From Bradyrhizobium sp. 164 (GTDB taxonomy: Bacteria > Pseudomonadota > Alphaproteobacteria > Rhizobiales > Xanthobacteraceae), in the NCBI RefSeq assembly GCF_023073715.1, contig NZ_JADPKA010000040.1, positions 1 to 64,000 on the forward strand: a stretch of 64,000 bases of DNA, given 5' to 3'. The translations under genes were made by a program, and so were the position numbers. A model generated the notes under the pieces. That model did no database searches. It saw only the letters and a list, made by a program, of their open reading frames with translations, and was not told the origin of the DNA. The first letter of the stretch is position 1. Every line of letters starts with the position of its first letter. Shown in pieces: positions 17,311 to 26,276 of this stretch.

Positions 17311-17682
17311 TCACCACATATTGAGCACGAGGCGCGCCTCGTCGCTCATGCGCTCGGGCGACCACGGCGGCTCCCAGACGACCTTGACGTCGACCACGCC
17401 GACGCCCGGGACGCTGGCGACCGCGTTCTCGACCATGGTCGGCAGCTCGCCCGCAGCCGGGCAGTTCGGTGTCGTCAGCGTCATCTGCACGTCGACCGAA
17501 CGGTCGTCCTTGATCTCGACCTTGTAGATCAGGCCGAGCTCGTAGATGTCGGCCGGGATTTCCGGATCAAATACGGTCTTGAGGCCCGCGATGATCTCGG
17601 TGGTCAGACGCTCGGTCTCCTCCGGCGGCAGCGCCGAATGGGTCTCCATCGGATTGGCTTTGATTTCGGCCGTGTCACTCAT
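17311..17682 (-). CDS. sufT: SUF system maturation protein SufT (MIP18/DUF59 family)
   Basis: A 123-residue MIP18-like protein that helps Fe-S cluster maturation or target delivery. The DPEIPADIYELGLIYKVEI segment (residues 39-57) and the TTPNCPAAGELP loop with the conserved cysteine near residue 74 are diagnostic. The C-terminus VVWEPPWSPERMSDEARLVLNMW is highly characteristic of SufT. Its ATG overlaps the sufS stop by 4 bp, which implies coupled translation within the operon. Confidence 0.93.
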   Translation of the reverse strand: MSDTAEIKANPMETHSALPPEETERLTTEIIAGLKTVFDPEIPADIYELGLIYKVEIKDDRSVDVQMTLTTPNCPAAGELPTMVENAVASVPGVGVVDVKVVWEPPWSPERMSDEARLVLNMW

Positions 17683-18926
17683 GCGAACAAATCCCGCGCC
17701 TTCAGAAGCGCTTGTGCCAGATGATCGACTTCTTCCCGCGTATTATACATGCCGAACGACGCCCGGCAGGTGGCGGTGACGTTGAACCGCTCTAAAAGCG
17801 GCATCACGCAATGGGTGCCGGCGCGCACTGCGATGCCCTGACGGTCGATCACGGTGGCGACGTCGTGGGCATGCGCGCCCTTGAGCTCGAAGGAGATCAC
17901 CGGCCCCTTGCCGCGCGCAGTACCGATCAGCCGCAGCGAGTTGATCTCACGGAGCCGGTCCTGGGCGTAGGTGACGAGATCGCGCTCGTGCGCGGCGATA
18001 CGCTCCTTGCCGATCGAATTGACGTAATCGATGGCGGCACCGAGGCCGATCGCTTCGACGATGGGCGGGGTGCCAGCTTCGAACTTGTGCGGCGGGTCGC
18101 CATAGGTGACCCAGTCCTTCGCAACCTCGCGGATCATCTCGCCGCCACCGTTGAAGGGGCGCATCGCGACAAGATGCTCATGCTTGGCATAGAGCGCGCC
18201 GATACCGGTCGGGCCATAAATCTTGTGGCCGGTGAATGCGTAGAAATCGCAGTCGAGATCCTGCACGTCGACGGGCAGATGCACCGCGCCCTGTGCACCG
18301 TCGACCAGCACGGGAATGCCGCGCTCGTGGGCCAGTCGCACGACCTCCTTTATGGGAACGAAGGTTCCGAGGGCGTTCGACATCTGGGTGACGGCGACCA
18401 GCTTGGTCTTCGGCGTCAGCAGCTTCTCGAACTCGTCGATCAGGAAGTTGCCTTCGTCATCGACGGGCGCCCATTTGATCACCGCGCCATGGCGCTCCCT
18501 GAGGAAATGCCAGGGCACGATGTTGGAATGGTGCTCCATGATCGAGAGGACGATTTCGTCGCCCTGCTTGATGTTCGGCTCGCCCCAGGACGACGCCACG
18601 AGGTTGATGGCCTCGGTGACGTTGCGGGTGAAGATGATCTCTTCTGTGCGGCGGGCATTGACGAATTGCGCGACTTTTGCCCGCGCGCCCTCATAGGCCT
18701 CCGTCGCCGCATTTGCGAGGTAATGCAGGCCGCGATGCACGTTAGCGTATTCGCTCGTATAGGCCTGCGTCATGCGGTCGAGCACGGCGCCGGGCTTCTG
18801 CGCCGAGGCGGCGTTGTCGAGATAGACCAGCGGCTTGCCGTAGATCTGCATGGCGAGCGCGGGAAAATCCTGGCGCACGCGCGCAACGTCGTAGGCGCCG
18901 TTCTTGACCGCCGGATGCGTGCTCAT
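17679..18926 (-). CDS. sufS: Cysteine desulfurase SufS
   Basis: A 415-residue PLP enzyme (group II desulfurase) that removes sulfur from L-cysteine and passes it on for cluster assembly. PLP lysine: TGHKIYGPTGIGAL near residue 232. The catalytic cysteine sits in a short loop, AGTHCVMPLLERF near residue 370, as expected for SufS rather than NifS/IscS. The ATG at 18926 overlaps the sufD stop (ATGA). The upstream open extension to 19121 lies inside sufD and is discarded. No sufE or sufU gene was seen in the window, although group II enzymes usually need such a partner. Confidence 0.95.
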   Translation of the reverse strand: MSTHPAVKNGAYDVARVRQDFPALAMQIYGKPLVYLDNAASAQKPGAVLDRMTQAYTSEYANVHRGLHYLANAATEAYEGARAKVAQFVNARRTEEIIFTRNVTEAINLVASSWGEPNIKQGDEIVLSIMEHHSNIVPWHFLRERHGAVIKWAPVDDEGNFLIDEFEKLLTPKTKLVAVTQMSNALGTFVPIKEVVRLAHERGIPVLVDGAQGAVHLPVDVQDLDCDFYAFTGHKIYGPTGIGALYAKHEHLVAMRPFNGGGEMIREVAKDWVTYGDPPHKFEAGTPPIVEAIGLGAAIDYVNSIGKERIAAHERDLVTYAQDRLREINSLRLIGTARGKGPVISFELKGAHAHDVATVIDRQGIAVRAGTHCVMPLLERFNVTATCRASFGMYNTREEVDHLAQALLKARDLFA

Positions 18927-20227
18927 GACCGGCGCTCCAGCCAGCGCTCGGCAATGCCGATCACATGCTCGCGCAAGCCGTCGTCGGCGATTTGCTCGAT
19001 CGCCTCGCCCACGAAGGCCTGGATCAGCAGCGCCTGGGCCTGCTTCTCCGGCAGGCCGCGCGCCTTCAGATAGAACAAGAGGCTGTCGTCCAGCGCGCCG
19101 GCAGTGGCGCCGTGGCCGCAAGAGACGTCATCGGCAAAGATTTCCAGTTCGGGCTTGTTGTCGGCTTCCGCCTCGTCCGAGAGCAGCAGCGCGCGGGTCA
19201 TCATCTTGCCGTCGGTCTTCTGCGCATCGGGACGAACGATGATACGCCCCTGGAATACCGAATGAGCGCGATCGTCGATCACGGCGCGAAAAGTCTCGCG
19301 GCTGACGCAGTTCGGCACGGCGTGGTCGACGACCAGTGTGGTGTCACCATGCTCGGTCTGCTTCAAAAGGTTGACGCCGTTGACGGAGAGCTCGCTGCCC
19401 TCGCCCGCCAGTGTGATGAAGCCCTGCAAGCGGCTGACCGCCGCGCCGCTGGTCATGTTGAAGAAGTTCAACTTCACATTGGCGCCGACCGTCACGAACT
19501 GCGAGGTGACGTTCACCGCGTCAGGCGCATCGTCCATCAGGCGAATGTGTGCAACATCGGCGTCGTCGCCAACCTTCACCAGCACGGCATCGTTGACCTG
19601 GTAGGCCTTGCTACCTGCCGCAACGAAGCTTTCGACGATGGTGGCGCGAGCGCCCTTCCCGATAGCAACCTGCGAACGGGTGAAGCTCGAGGCGGAAGCC
19701 GCGGTTGCGATGTGGATGATCTGGATCGGCGCGGACAGCTGCGCGCCGTCAGCGATCGACAGCACGACGCCGTCGGTTGCCATGGCGGCGTTCAGCGCGA
19801 TCACGGCATCGGTGAGCGCCGTGTTGAGGAGACCGGCATCGGTCTCCAGCGTCTCCCGCAGCGTCTTGAGGCTCGTCTCGGAGCCGAGCGCCTTCACGTC
19901 GGACAGATCGGCCGCGAACACGCCGTCGACCAGCACCAGCTTGCGGGCGCCCGCGATGGCATGGGCCTTCACCGCGTCCGCGGCGCGCTTCAGCGCGGCC
20001 GCGTCGGGGCTGGCCGCCAGTGGCAGCACCTCGCTGACCAGCGCGCGCAGATCCGTGTATTTCCATTCCTCGAGCCGGCGGTGCGGCAGGCCGAGCCGCT
20101 CATAATTCTCGAAGGCTTCGCGGCGCGCCGCGATCACAGCAGGCGGACCCGGCAAGCGGCCTTCGACGCTGGCGAAGAGATCGCTCACCGCACGGCCCTT
20201 TCCGGTCTTTGCCACAGCAACGTTCAT
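18923..20227 (-). CDS. sufD: Fe-S cluster assembly protein SufD
   Basis: A 434-residue scaffold subunit of the SufBC2D complex. The N-terminal region is helical, with LPHRRLEEWKYTDLRAL near residue 48, a signature of SufD. The rest is the right-handed beta-helix typical of SufB/SufD, with FVTVGANVKLNFFN and the C-terminal ISCGH-type segment DDVSCGHGATAGALDDSLLFYLKARGL (His near residue 360). The ATG at 20227 begins MNVAVAKTGKG. The open frame to 20488 lies inside sufC and is discarded. It follows sufC by 11 bp and overlaps sufS by 4 bp. Confidence 0.95.
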   Translation of the reverse strand: MNVAVAKTGKGRAVSDLFASVEGRLPGPPAVIAARREAFENYERLGLPHRRLEEWKYTDLRALVSEVLPLAASPDAAALKRAADAVKAHAIAGARKLVLVDGVFAADLSDVKALGSETSLKTLRETLETDAGLLNTALTDAVIALNAAMATDGVVLSIADGAQLSAPIQIIHIATAASASSFTRSQVAIGKGARATIVESFVAAGSKAYQVNDAVLVKVGDDADVAHIRLMDDAPDAVNVTSQFVTVGANVKLNFFNMTSGAAVSRLQGFITLAGEGSELSVNGVNLLKQTEHGDTTLVVDHAVPNCVSRETFRAVIDDRAHSVFQGRIIVRPDAQKTDGKMMTRALLLSDEAEADNKPELEIFADDVSCGHGATAGALDDSLLFYLKARGLPEKQAQALLIQAFVGEAIEQIADDGLREHVIGIAERWLERRS

Positions 20228-20238
20228 TGCAAAATTCC

Positions 20239-20991
20239 TTACGCGGCGTCCTCGAACTGGGCATAGCCGGACGCTTCCAGCTCCAGTGCCAGCTCCTTGC
20301 CGCCGCTCTTCACGACGCGGCCCTTCGACATCACGTGCACGACGTCGGGCACGATGTAGTTCAGCAGCCGCTGATAGTGGGTGATGACGACCATGGCGCG
20401 CTTCGGCGAGCGCAGCGCGTTGACGCCGTCGGCCGCGATGCGCAGCGCGTCGATGTCGAGGCCGGAATCCATCTCGTCGAGGATGCACAGGCTGGGCTCG
20501 AACAGCGCCATCTGGAGCACCTCGTTGCGCTTCTTCTCGCCACCGGAGAAGCCGACATTGACGCCGCGCTTGAGCATGTCCTGCGGGATGTTCAGCGACT
20601 TCGAGACCTCGCGGACCTTCTTCAAAAAGTCGGGCACCATCAGTTCGCTCTCGCCGCGAGCCTTGCGCTGGGCATTTAGTGCGGTACGGAGGAAATTCAT
20701 GGTGGTAACACCGGGAATCTCGACCGGATACTGGAACGCCAGGAACACGCCTTTGGCGGCGCGCTCGTGGGGATCCATCTCCAGGAGATCCTCGCCCCTG
20801 AACAGGATCTGGCCGTCGGTGACCTCATAGCCGGGTTTGCCGGCGATGACATGGGAGAGCGTCGACTTGCCGGAGCCGTTCGGCCCCATGATGGCGTGCA
20901 CCTCGCCCTCGTTCACGGTCAGCGTCAGCCCGTGGAGGATCTCACGCTCCTCGACACGAACCTTCAGGTCTTTCACTTCAAGCAAAGGCAT
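20239..20991 (-). CDS. sufC: Fe-S cluster assembly ATPase SufC
   Basis: A 250-residue ABC-type ATPase that drives the SufBC2D scaffold. Walker A is GPNGSGKST (residues 36-44), the ABC signature is FSGGEKKRNE near 149, and Walker B plus the D-loop is CILDEMDSGLDIDAL near 170. There are no membrane segments, as expected for the soluble SufC. The gene lies 62 bp downstream of sufB and 11 bp upstream of sufD on the same strand. Confidence 0.96.
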   Translation of the reverse strand: MPLLEVKDLKVRVEEREILHGLTLTVNEGEVHAIMGPNGSGKSTLSHVIAGKPGYEVTDGQILFRGEDLLEMDPHERAAKGVFLAFQYPVEIPGVTTMNFLRTALNAQRKARGESELMVPDFLKKVREVSKSLNIPQDMLKRGVNVGFSGGEKKRNEVLQMALFEPSLCILDEMDSGLDIDALRIAADGVNALRSPKRAMVVITHYQRLLNYIVPDVVHVMSKGRVVKSGGKELALELEASGYAQFEDAA

Positions 20992-21053
20992 TGTTGGTGT
21001 CCAGTCTATTCAAATGAGGCATGGAGCGCCTAAGCGCACCGCGAGGGTCGGTG

Positions 21054-22550
<1,497 letters not shown>

Positions 22551-22642
22551 TCCATCCTCCGCTCGCGGTTTCAAGGACCGCGGTGGATCAAACTCGGACG
22601 AGTATTACGTTTATTACGATGTTCTCTGGCGGAAAGCACGCG

Positions 22643-22658
22643 CCTAGAATCGTTCAAG
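22643..22658 (-). promoter_or_regulatory. Irr-box-like element upstream of sufB
   Basis: On the minus strand the sequence reads CTTGAACGATTCTAGG, which matches the rhizobial iron control element TTTAGAA-N3-TTCTAAA in the core GAA...TTCTA, with mismatches at the outer positions. It lies about 95 bp upstream of the sufB start. Suf operons are known Irr and RirA targets in rhizobia. This assignment is an inference from a partial match. Confidence 0.35.
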
Positions 22659-22672
22659 CTGTGTTTCGTCGC

Positions 22673-23812
22673 CTAGCTCTTAAGTAGGTTATTACCGAGC
22701 TTTCGCCAAGCCTCCAACGCCCTATTGATCTCTTCCAGTTCCGTGGACCAGCCAAGACTGAGGCGCACCGCTCCTTGGGCCACGATGGGATCGTACCCCA
22801 TGGCCGAGAGCACGTGGGAGGGCTGGACCTTTCCCGATGAGCAGGCCGAACCTGACGACACGGCGACGCCTGCAAGGTCGAAGCCGATCACAGCAGTCTC
22901 GGCCTTCAGCCCTGGTGCGGTGAAAAGTACGGTATTTGGCAACCGCTCCACACCGTCGGCGAGGATTGTCGCCCCGGCCGTGGCGCGAAGCCCATTTTCC
23001 AAATGATCTCTGAGGGTTGCCATTCGTTTCAGATCCTCCGGCAGAGTCTGAAGCGCCCGTCTGACCGCCGCGCCAAAGCCGGCGATCCCCGCGACATTCT
23101 CGGTGCCCGCCCGGCGGTTGAGCTCCTGCCCGCCCCCCCGCAGGACCGGCGCCAGACCGGCGAGCCCTTCTGCCATGACCAGCGCGCCAACTCCCTTGGG
23201 GCCACCGATCTTGTGCGCAGAAAAGGTCGCAAGGTCTGCACCCACAGCCTTGATATCGAACCGAATTTTGCCAAGCGCCTGGATCCCATCGACATGCAGG
23301 AGACCGCCGGCCTCATGAACGATCCGCGCAGCCTCAGCGACAGGCTGAAGCGCGCCCGTCTCGTTGTTCGCGGCCATAATGGAGACCAGCGTCGGCGGGC
23401 CAGCGTTGAGCTGGGCCCACAGATCGTCGAGATCGACGACACCGGAGCGCGTTACCCGTATCTGTCGGATCCTATCCGCCGGGAACCGGCCGCCCGCCAG
23501 CACCGAGGCATGCTCGACCGCGGAGACCAGCAGTCGCTCGACGGGTCCGCCGGACGGCCCCCGCAGGCCGGGCGACAGCGCCAGCGCATTGGCCTCGGTT
23601 CCAGCGGATGTGAAGACGACGTTGCGCGGCTGAGCGCCGACCGCCGGTCCCAGCGCGGCACGCGCCTCCTCGATCAGCCGTCGTGCCTCCCGCCCCTCGG
23701 CATGGACGGAGGATGGATTGCCGATCAGGTCGTATGCAGCCAGCATCGCTGCCCGCGCCTCAGCGCGGAGCGGCGTGGTCGCGTTCCAATCGAGATAGAC
23801 GCGGGTCGGCAT
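22673..23812 (-). CDS. NifS/IscS-type cysteine desulfurase
   Basis: A 379-residue group I desulfurase, distinct from SufS downstream. Features: PTRVYLDWNATTPL at the start, the PLP lysine in SAHKIGGPKGVGAL near residue 197, and the long mobile loop with the catalytic cysteine, SSGSACSSGKVQPSHVL near residue 320. It is the first gene of the suf cluster, 122 bp upstream of sufB. The ATG at 23812 is preferred because the family starts PxRVYLDxNATTP. A palindrome abuts the start codon, and the frame is open to 23926, so a longer N-terminus cannot be excluded. Confidence 0.92.
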   Translation of the reverse strand: MPTRVYLDWNATTPLRAEARAAMLAAYDLIGNPSSVHAEGREARRLIEEARAALGPAVGAQPRNVVFTSAGTEANALALSPGLRGPSGGPVERLLVSAVEHASVLAGGRFPADRIRQIRVTRSGVVDLDDLWAQLNAGPPTLVSIMAANNETGALQPVAEAARIVHEAGGLLHVDGIQALGKIRFDIKAVGADLATFSAHKIGGPKGVGALVMAEGLAGLAPVLRGGGQELNRRAGTENVAGIAGFGAAVRRALQTLPEDLKRMATLRDHLENGLRATAGATILADGVERLPNTVLFTAPGLKAETAVIGFDLAGVAVSSGSACSSGKVQPSHVLSAMGYDPIVAQGAVRLSLGWSTELEEINRALEAWRKLGNNLLKS

Positions 23813-23831
23813 TGAGTAATATATTACCTCA
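23813..23831. promoter_or_regulatory. AT-rich palindrome abutting the desulfurase start codon
   Basis: TGAGTAATATATTACCTCA is an inverted repeat (TGAG-TAATA / TATTA-C-CTCA) with a single unpaired base, directly upstream of the ATG at 23812. It would overlap the ribosome binding region. This is the right place for a repressor site (for example of a Rrf2-type or iron regulator), but no known box matches it exactly. Confidence 0.4.
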
Positions 23832-24150
23832 CATCGCAGACGGCGTTGCGCCATCTCGACATGGGCCGCGGGCACGCCCTTGGCAACCATGATTTGCGAA
23901 TGTGCGGCCACAGTTGACGCGGTCATGACACGCTAACGTCTTGAACCCGTTGGCTGATGTTCAAGATGCTTGCTTTTTGACCCTCAGCCTATGTTAGAAC
24001 GCGCACCGTCAAGTCACCGCGCGCCGTCAGCGCATCACCGCTGCGCGCGCCTCCTCGCCCTTCATTCGCGCTTTCGTCGGCATCTGCCGGTGAGGCCACA
24101 ATCGGTTGATTGCCGAGGTCGTCTCCAGGAAATCAATCAAGAGATCATCG
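23813..24150. other. Divergent gap between the suf cluster and the hydrolase gene
   Basis: Of these 338 bp, the left end holds the palindrome at 23813-23831. The remainder has no other convincing ORF, hairpin or RNA gene. The minus-strand desulfurase frame stays open to 23926, but this extension is probably not translated. Confidence 0.4.
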
Positions 24151-24798
24151 ATGCCCGAAGTCATATTTACCGGCCCCGCTGGCCGTCTCGAAGGCCGCTA
24201 CCACCCGGCCAAGCAGAAGAACGCGCCGATCGCGATGATCCTGCATCCGCATCCGCAGTTCCACGGCACGATGAACCATCAGATCGTGTACCAGTGCTAC
24301 TACGCCTTCGCGCATCGCGGCTTCTCCGTGCTGCGCTTCAATTTCCGCGGCGTCGGCCGCAGTCAGGGCTCGTTCGACCATGGCACCGGCGAATTGTCGG
24401 ATGCGGCGGCAGCGCTCGATTGGGCGCAGACCATCAATCCCGAGGCGCGCGCCTGCTGGGTCGCCGGCTTCTCCTTCGGCGCCTGGATCGGCATGCAGCT
24501 GCTGATGCGCCGCCCGGAGGTCGAAGGCTTCATCTCGATCGCGCCGCCGGCCAACCTCTACGACTTCTCGTTCCTTGCGCCCTGCCCGTCCTCGGGCCTG
24601 ATCGTGCATGGCGAAAAGGATGCCGTGGTGCCCCCTAAGGATGTCAACACGCTGGTCGAGAAGCTGAAGACGCAGAAGGGCATCGTGATCGACCAGCAGG
24701 TCATTCCCGGCGCCAATCACTTCTTCGACGCCAAGCTCGAGCCGCTGATGGAAACCATCACGGCCTACCTCGACATGCGCCTCGCCAGCGTGCGCTGA
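24151..24798 (+). CDS. Alpha/beta hydrolase
   Basis: A 215-residue cytoplasmic alpha/beta hydrolase of the small COG2945-like group. The nucleophile elbow is GFSFGAW (Ser near residue 108), the acid is probably the Asp in GEKDAVVP near 166, and the His is in PGANHFFDA near 193. The N-terminus has the oxyanion-hole region LHPHPQFHGTMNH near residue 32 and FRGVGRSQGSFD near 67. The substrate is unknown, probably an ester or acyl compound. The ATG at 24151 follows AAGAGAT. The frame is open 45 bases further upstream, but a start there is less likely. Confidence 0.9.
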   Translation: MPEVIFTGPAGRLEGRYHPAKQKNAPIAMILHPHPQFHGTMNHQIVYQCYYAFAHRGFSVLRFNFRGVGRSQGSFDHGTGELSDAAAALDWAQTINPEARACWVAGFSFGAWIGMQLLMRRPEVEGFISIAPPANLYDFSFLAPCPSSGLIVHGEKDAVVPPKDVNTLVEKLKTQKGIVIDQQVIPGANHFFDAKLEPLMETITAYLDMRLASVR

Positions 24799-24862
24799 GG
24801 CCTTCCGGCGTAGACGTGTTCGTGGCATGGCTGCGGACCGTCAACGCTGGAGATTGCGAGCG

Positions 24863-25153
24863 ATGAAGGCGTATCTGGTTCTTGACCTGTCGGTGAACGA
24901 CCACGTCGGTTTCAAGACTTACATCGCTGAAATCCCGGCATTCATTGCCAAGCATTCAGGGCGGTACATCGTGCGCGGCGTCGAGCCGACCACGATCGAA
25001 GGCGACTGGGCGCCCGAGCGCCTCGTCATCATCGAATTTGCGGAGCGCGAGAAGGCGCAAGCGTTCCTCGACGATCCCGACATTCAGGATCTCTTCAGGG
25101 TGCGGCACGCAACGACGACAAGCAGGCTGCTGCTTGCCGACGGTTGCACCTGA
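24863..25153 (+). CDS. DUF1330 domain protein
   Basis: A 96-residue protein with the ferredoxin-like dimeric alpha/beta fold of DUF1330: MKAYLVLDLSVNDHVGFKTYIAEIPAFIAKHSGRYIVRGV, then EGDWAPERLVIIEF and a C-terminal FLDDPDIQDLFRVRHATT. The biochemical role of the family is unknown. The ATG at 24863 fits the domain boundary. The longer frame from 24827 adds an unlikely Arg-rich segment. It lies 64 bp after the hydrolase on the same strand and is convergent with the SMR gene. Confidence 0.88.
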   Translation: MKAYLVLDLSVNDHVGFKTYIAEIPAFIAKHSGRYIVRGVEPTTIEGDWAPERLVIIEFAEREKAQAFLDDPDIQDLFRVRHATTTSRLLLADGCT

Positions 25154-25167
25154 TCAGTATGGGCTGA

Positions 25168-25491
25168 CTACGCCAGCTTGAGCGCGACGATCCCCGTCAG
25201 CACGAGTGCGATGCCCGCAAGCTTCACCGCGCTCAAGGTCTCGCCGAACAGCACGACGCCCATCAGGAACGTGCCGGCCGCGCCGATGCCGGTCCACACC
25301 GAATAGGCAACGCCGACCTCGAGCACTTTCAAGGCACGCCCGAGCAGGAAGACGAAGGCGGCAAGCAGTACGAGCGAGGCGATGCTCCAGCCTGCGCGCG
25401 TATATCCTTCCGCATATTTCATTGCGATCGCCCAGCCGACATCAAGCGCGCCGGCGATCACCAGCATGAGCCAGGCCGTGGACTGCGACAT
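25168..25491 (-). CDS. SMR family efflux transporter, SugE/Gdx-like
   Basis: A 107-residue membrane protein with four hydrophobic helices, like small multidrug resistance transporters that export guanidinium or quaternary amines by proton antiport. The helix-1 motif reads AGALDVGWAIAMKYAEGYTR, and the family-conserved, proton-coupling Glu is replaced by Asp17 (codon GAT). The KYAEGYTR segment resembles SugE/Gdx rather than EmrE. Helix 4 (LAGIALVLTGIVALKLA) is typical. It lies 10 bp downstream of the GST gene on the same strand, so they are probably cotranscribed. Confidence 0.88.
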   Translation of the reverse strand: MSQSTAWLMLVIAGALDVGWAIAMKYAEGYTRAGWSIASLVLLAAFVFLLGRALKVLEVGVAYSVWTGIGAAGTFLMGVVLFGETLSAVKLAGIALVLTGIVALKLA

Positions 25492-25501
25492 CGGCGTAGC
25501 C

Positions 25502-26179
25502 TCAGGCCGCGAGCTTCAAGAGATGCGCGTCGTGGCGCACCAGGAACGCCCGCAGCAATTGCGGATAGTCCGCGCCGACCGCAGAGCGCACGCTCGGACG
25601 CTTCGCGAGCTCGGCCCGCCACGCGCGGACCTTGGGCAGATCGTTGAAGATTCCGAGCTCAATCAATTCATCGAACACGTCGAAATAGCGGAAGATCGGG
25701 GCAAACACTGCATCCACGAGGCTGAACGCGTCGCCCGCGAAATACGGCCCTACACCAAGCGCGGCTTCCACGCGCGCGAATTTGGCCGCGAGCGCCTGGC
25801 GCTTGCTCTCGAATGTTGCCGGATCGGTCGTCGTCTCCAGCCCCCAGAGGTCGCCGAGGATCGCCGAGCCGAACTCCATCCAAGCGCGATGCTCGGCACG
25901 TTTCAGCGCATCCGTCGGGTGCAGCTTCGCACCGCCTTGTGTGTCTTCGATGTACTCGCAGATCACGTTGCTCTCAAACAACGCAACCTCGCCCTTGTCT
26001 GTCGCAACCACCAGCACCGGCACCTTGCCGAGCGGCGACAATTTCAAGAACCAGTCCGGCTTGTCAGCGAGATCGATATCGATCCGCTCGAACGGCACGC
26101 CCTTCTCCTTGAGCGCGATCACGGCGCGCTGCACGTAGGGGCAAAGCTTGTGACTGATCAGTTTGAGCGGAGCGGTCAT
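25502..26179 (-). CDS. Glutathione S-transferase family protein
   Basis: A 225-residue protein with an N-terminal thioredoxin-like GST domain (about 1-80). The segment LISHKLCPYVQRAVIALKEKGVPF has the omega-class-like Cys at residue 12, and the GKVPVLV and FESNVICEYIE segments bind glutathione. The C-terminal domain is helical (about 90-215). Omega-like bacterial GSTs usually act as thiol transferases or dehydroascorbate reductases. The specific substrate is unknown. The ATG at 26179 is chosen over the more upstream frame to 26212. A strong palindrome lies 27 bp upstream. Confidence 0.88.
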   Translation of the reverse strand: MTAPLKLISHKLCPYVQRAVIALKEKGVPFERIDIDLADKPDWFLKLSPLGKVPVLVVATDKGEVALFESNVICEYIEDTQGGAKLHPTDALKRAEHRAWMEFGSAILGDLWGLETTTDPATFESKRQALAAKFARVEAALGVGPYFAGDAFSLVDAVFAPIFRYFDVFDELIELGIFNDLPKVRAWRAELAKRPSVRSAVGADYPQLLRAFLVRHDAHLLKLAA

Positions 26180-26206
26180 GGTGGCGATCCCGACAGTTAA
26201 ATGCAA

Positions 26207-26226
26207 CTGCATCTAGATAGATGCAG
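26207..26226. promoter_or_regulatory. 20-bp palindrome in the GST promoter region
   Basis: CTGCATCT-AGAT-AGATGCAG has perfect 8-bp arms with a self-complementary centre broken by one step. It lies 27 bp upstream of the GST ATG and is followed by further GATGCA-like half-sites (26219-26233). It looks like an operator for a dimeric repressor (TetR, MarR or PadR type). No such regulator gene is adjacent. Confidence 0.5.
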
Positions 26227-26276
26227 ATGCATGCACATGTCAAGATCAATGCACTTCCGTCAACTGCCCGTGATCT

